Origin: Allopusillimonas ginsengisoli
Lineage (GTDB): Bacteria; Pseudomonadota; Gammaproteobacteria; Burkholderiales; Burkholderiaceae_B
NCBI RefSeq assembly: GCF_004153455.1
Contig: NZ_SDQE01000002.1
Span: forward strand, 248,001-312,000
DNA: 64,000 nt
Direction of reading: 5' to 3'
Shown here: piece after piece, positions 51,296-60,610 of the stretch
How the letters are laid out: each line of letters begins with the position of its first letter
Position numbering within the stretch: the stretch's first letter is position 1
Notes under the pieces: generated by a model
What the model saw: the letters and a program-made list of their open reading frames with translations, nothing else
Database searches by the model: none
What the model was told of the DNA's origin: nothing
Program-made: the position numbers and the translations under genes

Positions 51296-52349
51296 GATTG
51301 ATAATCCTTATATCCGAGGCTTGCTTCCAGCCTATGGCTACAGAGTCGCCCACATCAAAGGAACGCATATCAGATAAGTTGGCTGAGTCGGCATATATGC
51401 TGAACTCATCATCCAGGCCAATCTGATACCTGACAATGCTGCCCAGGAACGAAACGTTCCGGATGCATCCTGTCAGCCCGCTGTCGCTCTGGCTCATGGT
51501 GCCGGTCAGGGGCGCCAGCACCACTCGCTCGGGGCGAATGAAAAGATGGTCGCCGTCTTGCATGCCCATGCGCTGCCGATAATCAACCGCAAGCCGTGAA
51601 TAAGGCAGTATGTTGGCCTCGCCAAGAAAGCCTGCGGCAAAGACATTGCGCGGCGACTCGTACACTTCTTTTGGCCGGCCCAGTTGCTCTATACTGCCAT
51701 TGTTCATGATCGCGATGCGATCAGACATATTCATGGCTTCTTCCTGATCGTGCGTCACAAAGACGACCGTCATGTTCAGCTTGCGCTGCAGCTCCTTGAT
51801 CTCCATCTGCATCTGATATCGCAGATTCTTGTCCAGCGCGCCAAGGGGTTCATCCATCAATACGACTCTGGGATGAAACACCACGGCGCGGGCCAGCGCA
51901 ACACGTTGCTGCTGGCCACCGGACAATTCTTTGGGGAGACGCTTGGCGAACGACGACAACCGCACCAGATCAATAGCCCACTGCGCCCGTTCAAGACATT
52001 CTTTGCCGGAAAATTTCCTGACCTTCAAAGGAAACATCACATTTTCCAGCACACTCATGTGCGGGAACAAGGCATAGTTCTGGAACACCATGCCTAGATT
52101 GCGCTGCTGCGGACTCAGATAGCTGATGTCCGCCTCATCCAGCAGTATCTGACCTGAATCGGGCATTGCAAAACCGGCGAGCATCATCAGCGTGGTGGTC
52201 TTGCCTGACCCGCTCGGCCCCAGCAAGGAAAAGAACTCGCCGGGCGCAATGTCCAGGTTGATGTCATCAACGACGGTCAGTTCGCCGTACTTTTTGGTAA
52301 TGCCGGCGAATCGAATGCGTCCGCCGTTGCTCACGCTTGCAGTGCCCAT
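51288..52349 (-). CDS. ABC transporter ATP-binding protein (PotA-like)
   Basis: The product is 353 residues. Walker A LLGPSGSGKTTTLMMLAG, signature LSGGQQQRVALARAV, Walker B VVLMDEPLGALD, and a C-terminal TOBE domain (~275-350). The ATG at 52349 has AAGGAG upstream and sits inside the end of the binding-protein gene, so translation is coupled. Confidence 0.93.
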   Translation of the reverse strand: MGTASVSNGGRIRFAGITKKYGELTVVDDINLDIAPGEFFSLLGPSGSGKTTTLMMLAGFAMPDSGQILLDEADISYLSPQQRNLGMVFQNYALFPHMSVLENVMFPLKVRKFSGKECLERAQWAIDLVRLSSFAKRLPKELSGGQQQRVALARAVVFHPRVVLMDEPLGALDKNLRYQMQMEIKELQRKLNMTVVFVTHDQEEAMNMSDRIAIMNNGSIEQLGRPKEVYESPRNVFAAGFLGEANILPYSRLAVDYRQRMGMQDGDHLFIRPERVVLAPLTGTMSQSDSGLTGCIRNVSFLGSIVRYQIGLDDEFSIYADSANLSDMRSFDVGDSVAIGWKQASDIRIINHG

Positions 52350-53413
52350 TTTGCCCACTCCTTACCAACTTCCGAACGGTTCTTGGCCCACCATTTGGCA
52401 TCCAGCAGAAAACCATGCTCACGCGTGCGATCCCCGCCTGGAATCTTTTCACGCAGATCGGGGGTGAGCGCCTCATAAGCTGTCTTGGTGACCGGCCCGC
52501 TATTCCATAAGGAACTGAATTTGCTTTGCACTTCCTGGCTGAGACAGAAGTCGATGAGTTTCTGCGCATTTTCCTGATTCCTGGCCTTCTTGAGTATGGA
52601 ATATGCCTGCACATGCACCCCATGCTGATTCCAGTTGATGGCCAGCGGCGATCCGCTTTCGATGCCTTTGAGAATGCGTGTGCTCCACACCGAGCTTACG
52701 TCGGCTTCTCGGGTTGACAGCATCTGTACTGACAACGCGCCGGATGACCAGAACTTGGCAATCGCCGGTTTGATACGCGACAAGGACGCGAACGCACGAG
52801 GAAGATCGAGCGGGTAAAGCTTGTCCATAGGGACGCCATCGGCCAGCAACGCAAACTCGATATTCGGGGCGCCCGTATCGATATCTGCCAGCGCCCTGCT
52901 TGCGGGAATGCGCTTGTAATCCCAGAAATCGGCCCAATTTGCGGGTACGGAGCCCTGGTTGAATTTTTCGAGGTTGTACCCCATTACATCCGCATATACA
53001 AAATTCCCGACATAGTTGTCGTGCTTGTACTCTGGAAGAATATCGTCCGGATCGGTGTACTTGAACCCCGCATAGTTCAACGGCGCGAGCTCGTCTTCCC
53101 ATTGCAGCAACACGCTGTCATCGTTGTCGATGATATCGATCTCCACATTGCCCGATTTCAGCATCGCCTCCAGCTTTCCCGTCGTCGTCGCTACCGGGAT
53201 CACACGAATGCCGGTTTCCTTGGCAAAGGGCTCATAGATAAGCTTTTTCCGGATGTCGTCGTAGGCCCCACCCGGAGAGCGGATCACAACCCGCTCTTGC
53301 GCCGCTTCCGCATTCTTTACCCAGAACATCGGGGCTGCCAAGGTGGCGCCCGCCAGCTTCAGGACCGAGCGCCGCGAAACCGGGCTGGTCACCAATCTGT
53401 TTTGTTTGCTCAT
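52331..53413 (-). CDS. Extracellular solute-binding protein (PotD-like)
   Basis: The product is 360 residues. A Tat-type signal SRRSVLKLAGATLAAPMFWVKNAEA is followed by VVIRSPGGAYDDIRKKLIYEPFAKETGIRVIPV, the type 2 periplasmic binding fold of the PotD/PotF group. It delivers an unknown amine-like ligand to the PotB/C permease. It lies 11 bases after the DadA-like gene. Confidence 0.92.
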   Translation of the reverse strand: MSKQNRLVTSPVSRRSVLKLAGATLAAPMFWVKNAEAAQERVVIRSPGGAYDDIRKKLIYEPFAKETGIRVIPVATTTGKLEAMLKSGNVEIDIIDNDDSVLLQWEDELAPLNYAGFKYTDPDDILPEYKHDNYVGNFVYADVMGYNLEKFNQGSVPANWADFWDYKRIPASRALADIDTGAPNIEFALLADGVPMDKLYPLDLPRAFASLSRIKPAIAKFWSSGALSVQMLSTREADVSSVWSTRILKGIESGSPLAINWNQHGVHVQAYSILKKARNQENAQKLIDFCLSQEVQSKFSSLWNSGPVTKTAYEALTPDLREKIPGGDRTREHGFLLDAKWWAKNRSEVGKEWAKWALQA

Positions 53414-53424
53414 GATGCTGTCTC

Positions 53425-54669
53425 CTAAAATCGATTTATAGCGTAAGGTGCAACGTCGATGGTGTTGGCGGTACCTGTAATCAGGTTTGCCAGTATTTCG
53501 GCAGATACAGGCGCGCCGGTGATGCCGGTATGGCCATGGCCAAAACCCAAGAACAAACCGGGCATATTGTCGAGCCCCCCGAGGATGGGCAGGCTGTCTG
53601 GCGTCGAGGGGCGAAACCCCAGCCAGAAACGGTCTTTTCGACTGGTGTCCAGTGCGGGAAACAGCCGCTTGGCATGCGCGACAAGGGCTGCTTCCCGGCT
53701 CATGTCCGGCTCAGCGTCCAGGCCGGCAATTTCCACAAAACCAGCAACCCGGATGCTTTCTCCCATGGGCGTTACGCCAAACGCATGCTCTTTATGCATC
53801 ACAGGCATCGGTAAATCCAGTGCACTGCTGTCGAAAGACACGTGGTAGCCGCGCTCGGTCTCAAGTGGAATATCAATGCCCAAACCCTTGAGCAGCCTTT
53901 TGCTCCAGGCGCCGGCACAGATCACGACGCGGCTCGAGCGCAGATCGCTGCAACTGGTAATGATGCGAAAACCTGCCCCATCTGAGTGAGGGCTGATTCC
54001 ATTGACCCTTTGCTGCAGGAACTCGCCCCCGCCATCGATAAATTGCTGGAACAGACGCTGCACCAGTTGATAAGGCGTGGCAACATAGCCATTGTTTTCG
54101 TAGAGCTGTGCGCGGCGCACTGTGCGCGCCATGCCAGGCATCAGCTCGGTAATTTCCTCAACACTCAGGTCTCGCGCGACCACCCCCTGCTCCGCGCGCA
54201 GGCGGTCGGCAAGGAGGTCTCCCGCGGATTTTCTGGGTGTATCCCATACGTGCAATTGCCCGCTCAGCCGTATCACTTCATTGAAACCCCTAGCTCCAAG
54301 CAGATTCCGATAGTGGACCAGGGCATCCTTGTGAAGTCGCCTGAGTGCGCGACAGAGAAGCGATACGTGCTTTTCGCTGGCTCCCGATCTGATCCATTTC
54401 AACAACCATGGCGAAGCGTAAGGAAGATAGCCGGGGCGGACACTGAGTGGCCCTTGCGTGTCGAACAACCACTTGGGGACGTTCCTGAGCATGCCCGGCA
54501 TCGCAATGGGAATGCAACTGTCTATGCTGACCAGGCCCGCATTGCCAAAGGAGGCGCCGGTTCCCGGATCCCGCTCGTCGATGATCCGCACCGCGACGCC
54601 ACGCTGCTGCAGCGCCACGGCCGTGCATATACCGACTATGCCTGCACCAACAATGCTGACCCGCTCCAT
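53425..54669 (-). CDS. FAD-dependent D-amino-acid dehydrogenase-like oxidoreductase (DadA family)
   Basis: The product is 414 residues. GAGIVGICTAVALQQRGVAVRIIDE is the dinucleotide-binding start, and GASFGNAGLVS, AGAWSKRL, and GFGHGHTGITGAPVSAEILA at the end follow DadA. It oxidatively deaminates a D-amino acid or related amine. Being first in an operon with an amine-type ABC importer, it likely acts on the imported compound. The operon is divergent from the LysR gene at 54832. Confidence 0.9.
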   Translation of the reverse strand: MERVSIVGAGIVGICTAVALQQRGVAVRIIDERDPGTGASFGNAGLVSIDSCIPIAMPGMLRNVPKWLFDTQGPLSVRPGYLPYASPWLLKWIRSGASEKHVSLLCRALRRLHKDALVHYRNLLGARGFNEVIRLSGQLHVWDTPRKSAGDLLADRLRAEQGVVARDLSVEEITELMPGMARTVRRAQLYENNGYVATPYQLVQRLFQQFIDGGGEFLQQRVNGISPHSDGAGFRIITSCSDLRSSRVVICAGAWSKRLLKGLGIDIPLETERGYHVSFDSSALDLPMPVMHKEHAFGVTPMGESIRVAGFVEIAGLDAEPDMSREAALVAHAKRLFPALDTSRKDRFWLGFRPSTPDSLPILGGLDNMPGLFLGFGHGHTGITGAPVSAEILANLITGTANTIDVAPYAINRF

Positions 54670-54831
54670 ATTGCTCCCTGTGCTGTCTTCGTGCGAAGCG
54701 CATGAATGCTCATGGGCAGAAATACGTCATTCTTTTGTTCTGCCCGCTGTGTTCTCCAGTGCCTAATGTGCCCGCAGTCACTTAATATGTAAAATGAAAA
54801 AAACAATGCCTATTAATTCGTTAAACTCATA

Positions 54832-55827
54832 ATGAATCTGAAACAGGTCTCTCATATCATTGCGCTTGCCGAAACGCTCAGCTTCAGCAAGGCGGCTGCC
54901 AACGTTCACTTGAGCCAATCGGCCCTGAGCAAGAGCATTGCCTTGCTGGAAGAAGAAATAGGCATTCAGATCTTTGAACGGACGACGAACAAAGTCGAGG
55001 TCACGCCGTCAGGCCGCCATGTTCTGGCCCATGCCCGGCATCTGTGGTCCGAGGCCACCAATTTCAGGAAGAACATCGAATACCTGAAAACCGGTGCCTT
55101 GGGCGGCGTCTCGGTCGGATCGGGGCCTTTTCCCGCAACGTGTTATCTGGATGCGGCCGTCAGGGAATTCCACACACGCTACCCCAAGGTATCCTTGACC
55201 CTGAATATCAATCACTGGGGCAATCTATTGACAGAATTGCACGCGGGCAAGATTGATTTTTTCATGGCTGATATCCGCAATATTGATGATGATCCGATGC
55301 TGGATTTCACGCCGGTAGGCGGGCTGACGCTTGCCCTATTCTGTGACCGCAACCATCCTTTGGTCGCCGATGACCCGCAGCGCCTGATTGCGCCGACCGA
55401 AATACTGGACTATACGTTGGCGTCTGTGAGCCTGCCTACACCCGTATTCCTCGAGCTCAAGCAGAGCATGGGCCTGGGGCATAACGACACCTTTGCCGTC
55501 AATATAGAATGCGACGATATTGCACTGATAAACCGGCTGATCCCGGGATCAGATATTCTTTTTGTCAGCAGCAATCTGATGATGGAGGAAAAGTTCTGCA
55601 GCAATGACGTGGTCAAGCTCAATATCCCCATGGCACGCAATCGTTTCGGCGAATGGGCATTGGTCAAAATAAAAAACCGCACGCTCACGCCCAGCGCGTC
55701 GCTGCTTGCCGATCTGCTCGTTGATTTGATTCGCACCGGCAGTGCCGCCGACAACGAAAAGCACGGTTTTGCAGGCAACAAGCCGCTCAACTTCCTGACA
55801 CAGAACAAGCCCTGGCCTGCCTCATGA
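54832..55827 (+). CDS. LysR-family transcriptional regulator
   Basis: The product is 331 residues. HTH LKQVSHIIALAETLSFSKAAANVHLSQSALSKSIALLEEEIGIQIFERTTNKVEVTPSG is followed by an effector domain (~92-300). It is divergent from the DadA-pot-like operon with a 162-base gap, a standard layout for LysR control of that operon. Its stop codon overlaps the dnaQ end by 6 bases, tail to tail. Confidence 0.92.
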   Translation: MNLKQVSHIIALAETLSFSKAAANVHLSQSALSKSIALLEEEIGIQIFERTTNKVEVTPSGRHVLAHARHLWSEATNFRKNIEYLKTGALGGVSVGSGPFPATCYLDAAVREFHTRYPKVSLTLNINHWGNLLTELHAGKIDFFMADIRNIDDDPMLDFTPVGGLTLALFCDRNHPLVADDPQRLIAPTEILDYTLASVSLPTPVFLELKQSMGLGHNDTFAVNIECDDIALINRLIPGSDILFVSSNLMMEEKFCSNDVVKLNIPMARNRFGEWALVKIKNRTLTPSASLLADLLVDLIRTGSAADNEKHGFAGNKPLNFLTQNKPWPAS

Positions 55828-56541
55828 GGCCACGACTTCTCCGCGCCACACGCAAGGCTGGCCCGCCGCTTTGTCCAGCGCGTCCAGGTACGCGTCATGT
55901 TCAGCCAGTTCAGCCTCGCTGGCCATGACGACCTTGAGCGACGACAAGTCTACGTGTCCGATCTCGACACCATCAATGCCATTGCCCTGTTCTTCCTGAA
56001 AATCCATCAACAGCGCATCCTGCCCGCGCGTCATGGCCAGCCATACGTCGGCCAGCAGCTCGGAATCAAGCAAGGCGCCGTGCAGGGTGCGATGCGCATT
56101 GGAGATGCCATAGCGTTCGCACAAAGCATCCAGCGAGTTGCGTTTGCCCGGGTGAATCTCGCGCGCATGCAACAGCGAGTCGGTGATTTTTCCGCACAGC
56201 CTGTCGAATTCGGGCAACCTGCATCGGGCCAACTCGGCATTCAGAAACTTGGTGTCGAATGACGCGTTATGGATGATCACCTCCGCATCCTTGACGAAGT
56301 CCACCAGTTGCTGCGCCACTTCTTCGAAACGAGGGTGCTGAGACAAAAACTCTGTGGTCAGGCCATGCACGGCCAGCGCTTCGGGATCGCTGTCGCGGTC
56401 GGGATTCAGATACAAGTGAAGATGCCGTCCGGTCAATGTCCGGTTTTCGACTTCTACGCAGGCGAGTTCGACAACCCGATGCCCCTGGGAAGGATCCAGG
56501 CCGGTGGTTTCGGTATCAAGAATTACCACCCTGTTAGTCAT
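55822..56541 (-). CDS. dnaQ: DNA polymerase III epsilon subunit (3'-5' exonuclease)
   Basis: The product is 239 residues. Exo I VVILDTETTGLDPSQGHRVVELACVEV, Exo II VIIHNASFDTKFLNAEL, and Exo III-epsilon RTLHGALLDSELLADVWL with the catalytic His are all present, so proofreading activity is intact. The C-terminal tail should bind the alpha subunit. The ATG at 56541 was chosen; the longer frame lacks homology. Confidence 0.96.
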   Translation of the reverse strand: MTNRVVILDTETTGLDPSQGHRVVELACVEVENRTLTGRHLHLYLNPDRDSDPEALAVHGLTTEFLSQHPRFEEVAQQLVDFVKDAEVIIHNASFDTKFLNAELARCRLPEFDRLCGKITDSLLHAREIHPGKRNSLDALCERYGISNAHRTLHGALLDSELLADVWLAMTRGQDALLMDFQEEQGNGIDGVEIGHVDLSSLKVVMASEAELAEHDAYLDALDKAAGQPCVWRGEVVAS

Positions 56542-56667
56542 ATTTTGTAAACTCCATTTATGCTTACCTAAACGATTTTCCCTATCGCCCTCTAAGATAT
56601 CACAGAGGCCGAAGCCCAGAAACTTGCCCTTGTAGTAGCCAATACCAAATGACAAGAGGGCCGGATA

Positions 56668-57815
56668 ATGACAGCTACCGCACTGAAAGAATCGGATAAG
56701 CAACTAAATCTCGATGTAAATCTGGATCGTACTGACCGTCCGGAGTTCAAACACGGTGATCTCTTCTGGGAGGGGGACTCATTAAAGTGGATTGGCATGA
56801 TGAGTGTGAATTACTCCGCTTTCAAGGTATTGGCACCCGAGACCCAGCGCTCGCTTCGAGATCACCTTATTTTATTTGCCAAGCAACGCAAATATTCGAT
56901 TCGCACATTTCAATGTATGGTGCAAGCTCTTGGCCGACTATGCCATTGTTACCCCTAGCGCCTATTACTGGACACACCCATACATGGGAGACCGCAGCTA
57001 CTCGAAAACGCGCGGAGCCTTTGCTCCACAGTCTGTAAAAAACAAAAAGGTTCCAGACCAGGACGCTTTGCTCGCGATTGCGGAAGTATTCAGTCGCAGG
57101 TATCTCCACCCGCTTGAAGACATCGATGTGCTGGTCACCAGCATTACCGCACTTCTGCTCTCTGCGCAGATGCGCATCATGGAAACCGTACAATTTAGAG
57201 TCGATTGTCTAGCCCGCGACAAGGACAAAGACGGCAAGACCCAGTATTACCTGAAATACTGGGTCCCCAAAATCAACTCCTTTGCTCGCAAACCAATACC
57301 GGAAACAATGGCGGAGACGGCCATTGAAGCCATCCGGCGATTGAATCCTCATTTTCCATACCAGGGGCCTGTTGGGTTTGCTGCGGTTCCTCCTCTGAAA
57401 ATGTCCGAATCACTGCTTTGCTGCCTGCGCTACCAATTCTCGACCGAATGGACTACTAGCCCCATCCTACTCACCCCCTTCGACCCGAGTTACTATTCAG
57501 CGCGGCTGAGCGCATCAACGAAAGAAAATGGAAAGCCGTGTCATTATTGCTTCTACACCCGCCATGGCTTTGAACCGGTCAAGCTCAAGTCGCACTCGCC
57601 ACGCCACTTGCTCAACCGGCTGGCGAAACAAAGCGGAATCTCAATCGATGTAATCACGGCGTGGAGCAGTCGCACTTCAAGTCGGCAAACCTTGACCTAT
57701 CTCGATAATGACCTGGGCGAAGCAGCGGATGGAGGCCATGGAGCGAATAGCCAAACTTCAGGAAAAGAACGATCAGTTGAAGGCAGAGATTGCCAAAATG
57801 GCGGAAATTGCCTAA
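56668..57815 (+). pseudogene. Frameshifted tyrosine recombinase-like gene
   Basis: Frame 1 (from 56668) gives an N-terminal ~95 residues ending in a stop near 56957; a second frame from about 56876 continues with the core. It includes LLLSAQMRIMETVQFRVDC, and KLKSHSPRHLLNRLAKQSGISIDVITAWSSR, which resembles the H-x-x-R region of phage-type integrases, then LTYLDND near the expected Tyr. A further shift leads to a coiled-coil tail, EAMERIAKLQEKNDQLKAEIAKM, ending at 57815. Beyond that stop the same frame continues to 57899. Multiple lesions mean it is inactive. Confidence 0.72.
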
Positions 57816-58072
57816 CGGTTTATCTACAATGCCTCGGTACACGGCCTCAAGCGCGAGCAACAGATGAAACCTCTCGAAGAAAAGAAGTTGCAATCCTAAA
57901 TACCGAAAGTCATATAACAGTGAGAAGAGTCCCACGGTCAGCCAAAACCAAAATTCAAAATTGTGCTAGAAGAAACGGTCACGCCCGGAAAGGCTGTCTG
58001 GATTGAACCGCAGCGAACTATCTTGCTCATGTCTCTCTCGTCAGGTGTTTGCATGCACGACATGTAGCAGTC

Positions 58073-59554
58073 TTAATATCTATAAAGGGGTTCTTCGCTG
58101 TCGTCCAGGGGGTAGAAGGGTCGAGCGCAGATGGTCCAGTTCAGTTTCTGCAGGTCCGCTCGACCGGCTCCGGGGGTATCCAGGGCATACAGGCGTGGTG
58201 CCCATGAGTAGGCTTGCCGGTAGTTCATTGGATTTTTCACGACGACAAACTTAAAACCTCTGATGTCTATGCCGGCAGCCGCATATTGCTCGTCTGCATA
58301 CTCGTACGCAGACCGGCTGGTAACGAGGATAGTGACGTTGCCGCTGCGCAAGACCGCTGCATGGCCGACGGTAGAGCGTGCGCCTGCCATGGGTCCACCT
58401 TTGTACGTGAAGCGGCCATCAGGCATGCTGATCACCTGGGCCGATAAGGTGACGGGGCCGCCATGCCGGTTTTCGATCTTATTGCCGATGCGACATTCGA
58501 TAAAAGCGCCGACGCCCTGTGATTTGGCTTGCTCCACTACATCCGAATCGACGATCTGCACAAGGAGGCTCTCCTTGGCGCCTGAGCTTAAGTATTGGTC
58601 CAGCACGTATGCACTGTCGCCGGCGGCGCCCGCACCCACTGCGTCGGACATCTCGCTCAGCACAACCGGTTTGCCGGCGACGGCTCTTCCCCCTTCTAGT
58701 GCTTCGTCCAGGGTAACCAACTGGACCTCAAAGCGATCTCGTGCCTTCCATAAGTCGGTGACTACCTTACTAAGCAAGGTTTCCGGTGAATCTAGACTCC
58801 CGTCGGAAACCATGACAAATGCAGTGCCGCCATCCTTGCGCTCAGCCCAGGGGGTGGACGGAAAATAGCTTACGGATAGAACACCTGGCAACGCCTCCAA
58901 CGCGCGACTAGCCTTGTACGCCTCACGCATGGGTGTGTTGTTCCGTGTGCCAGCCATGGTCGGCGACACCAGCATGGCCAGCTTGGTCATGTGCAGCTTC
59001 AACGGGGTCGCCTTGGATATCGTACTGATCAGAAGGCCGGCCGCTCGTGCGCCGGTTTCGAAGGCGTCATCATGTGGGTAATGTTGATACCCTACGATGG
59101 CGTCGCAAAGCTCAACCATCGCGGGCGTGATATGGGCATGCAAATCGCAACTAATGACCAGCGGCACCGCCCCGGTTCGGTCGCGTACAGCCTGCAAGAG
59201 TTCTACTTCGGCGTTGTCCGTTTGCTCGCAGATCATTGCGCCATGCAGTGCGAGGTAAACACCGTCTACTGAGGCCTGCCCTAGTTGGGCAAGAAGGCGT
59301 TCCTTGAGTTCTTCAAAACACTCCCGTGTAACCATACCGCCGGCACCGCCATGCGTAGCGATCAGGGGATGGACTTCAGCACCCGCCGCGTCGAACACTG
59401 ATAAGGCACCGGAAACCTCGACCTCGCCGCCGCGCAGCGACGAAAGCATATCTCCGCCTTCAAAGTAGTAGGTATCGTGGAAGGCCTGAATCGTCGTTTT
59501 GCTCAACGTGAAAGTATTTCCCTCGAAAAGTATGCCACCGACCGCAATCTTCAT
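58073..59554 (-). CDS. M81-family (MlrC-like) metallopeptidase
   Basis: The product is 493 residues. KIAVGGILFEGNTFTLSKTTIQAF at the N-terminus, GVYLALHGAMICEQTDNAE, VISCDLHAHITPAMVELCDAIVGYQHYPHDDAFETG (zinc-ligand region) and a C-terminal MlrC domain (VGHAAVLRSGNVTILVTS) match the family. MlrC degrades linearised microcystin fragments; other members act on unknown small peptides or amides. The ATG at 59554 has AGGAGAAAG upstream. It is last in the operon with an aminotransferase and a peptide-type importer. Confidence 0.9.
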   Translation of the reverse strand: MKIAVGGILFEGNTFTLSKTTIQAFHDTYYFEGGDMLSSLRGGEVEVSGALSVFDAAGAEVHPLIATHGGAGGMVTRECFEELKERLLAQLGQASVDGVYLALHGAMICEQTDNAEVELLQAVRDRTGAVPLVISCDLHAHITPAMVELCDAIVGYQHYPHDDAFETGARAAGLLISTISKATPLKLHMTKLAMLVSPTMAGTRNNTPMREAYKASRALEALPGVLSVSYFPSTPWAERKDGGTAFVMVSDGSLDSPETLLSKVVTDLWKARDRFEVQLVTLDEALEGGRAVAGKPVVLSEMSDAVGAGAAGDSAYVLDQYLSSGAKESLLVQIVDSDVVEQAKSQGVGAFIECRIGNKIENRHGGPVTLSAQVISMPDGRFTYKGGPMAGARSTVGHAAVLRSGNVTILVTSRSAYEYADEQYAAAGIDIRGFKFVVVKNPMNYRQAYSWAPRLYALDTPGAGRADLQKLNWTICARPFYPLDDSEEPLYRY

Positions 59555-59606
59555 TTCTTTCTCCTGGTTTTGCTTATCCAAAGGGGCTTTAAGTGCTGAC
59601 AGTTCC

Positions 59607-60554
59607 TCACACAGATACCGGTACGCTGAGGCGCGGGTCGCGGTGAGCTTCCCAGTAGAGGTCTCTGAGGCGTAATGAGGTCGTGGATCCTCCGTTACCG
59701 ATCTTGCGATCATTCACGTAGCGGACGGGTATGATCCCACCGGCGGTGGTGGTAAGGAAGACTTCGTCTGCCGACAAAACGTCCGCTGTAGGCACGTCGC
59801 GTTCTTGTACCGCTAGCCCTAACTGGGCGCAGAGCTCGATTGCCGTTTTGCGGGTTATGCCTTTAAGGACGCCTGTGCCCGGCGTGGCCACCGTGTCTCC
59901 TTTAACGGTAAACACGTTGAAGCCGGCCCCTTCCACGATATTGCCATGTCGATCGGTAAGGACCGCCAGGTCGGCATCGGCGTCGAAAGCGTCATACTGA
60001 CCACGCACGAGATCCAGCCAATGGTAGTTCTTGATGGTAGGATCCACAGATTGCGGCGAGATTCGTTCAACCTTGCTGATATGCAGCCGGACGCCTTTCT
60101 TTTGTTCTTCAGGCGTAGCAACCCATGAGAAGGGTACGACGAAGGCATAGAATGCGTTAGTGCAGCGGCGAGGGTCTCGCGAGTTGCCATCGGGAACTCC
60201 GCGCGTGCAGATCATTTCTACGTAAGCGCTCTTTAATCCCGACGCCACGACACAGCGGGCAAGAATTTTTTTGATGTCCTCCCGCGTATAGTCGATGGAC
60301 ATGTGCAACCGATCAATGCCGTTCATGAAGCGATCTAAGTGATCGTCCAGCCGGAAGAAATGGTTTTCCCATACGTGAACCACGTCATAAGTGGCATCCG
60401 AATGAATAAACCCCCGGTCCAGAATAGGTATTCTAGCTTCTGCTATGGGCACAATTTTTCCGTCTACGAATCCGACCCCTTCGGTTGCGACGGACTGGGA
60501 AATGGTGGTGGACGCCTCATCGTCCGCAATCTGTAGGTAATTTGTATTCGGCAT
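59607..60554 (-). CDS. Class IV aminotransferase (D-amino acid / branched-chain type)
   Basis: The product is 315 residues. GFVDGKIVPIAEARIPILDRGFIHSDATYDVVHVWENHFFRLDDHLDRF is the fold-type IV start. The PLP lysine lies in TIKNYHWLDLVRG, and EGAGFNVF plus FLTTTAGGIIPV complete the cofactor site. It transaminates a D- or branched amino acid. It is 52 bases upstream of the M81 gene and 56 after the peptide-binding protein. Confidence 0.91.
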   Translation of the reverse strand: MPNTNYLQIADDEASTTISQSVATEGVGFVDGKIVPIAEARIPILDRGFIHSDATYDVVHVWENHFFRLDDHLDRFMNGIDRLHMSIDYTREDIKKILARCVVASGLKSAYVEMICTRGVPDGNSRDPRRCTNAFYAFVVPFSWVATPEEQKKGVRLHISKVERISPQSVDPTIKNYHWLDLVRGQYDAFDADADLAVLTDRHGNIVEGAGFNVFTVKGDTVATPGTGVLKGITRKTAIELCAQLGLAVQERDVPTADVLSADEVFLTTTAGGIIPVRYVNDRKIGNGGSTTSLRLRDLYWEAHRDPRLSVPVSV

Positions 60555-60610
60555 AGTGATTCAACCATATCGGTAAGGTGGGCGCTGCAGCGGCTCCAGC
60601 GCCCTGTTTG

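Noticed and set aside
57963-58069. Short plus-strand frame KIVLEETVTPGKAVWIEPQ
   Set aside because: No start codon, no family recognised and no ribosome site; possibly decayed sequence.
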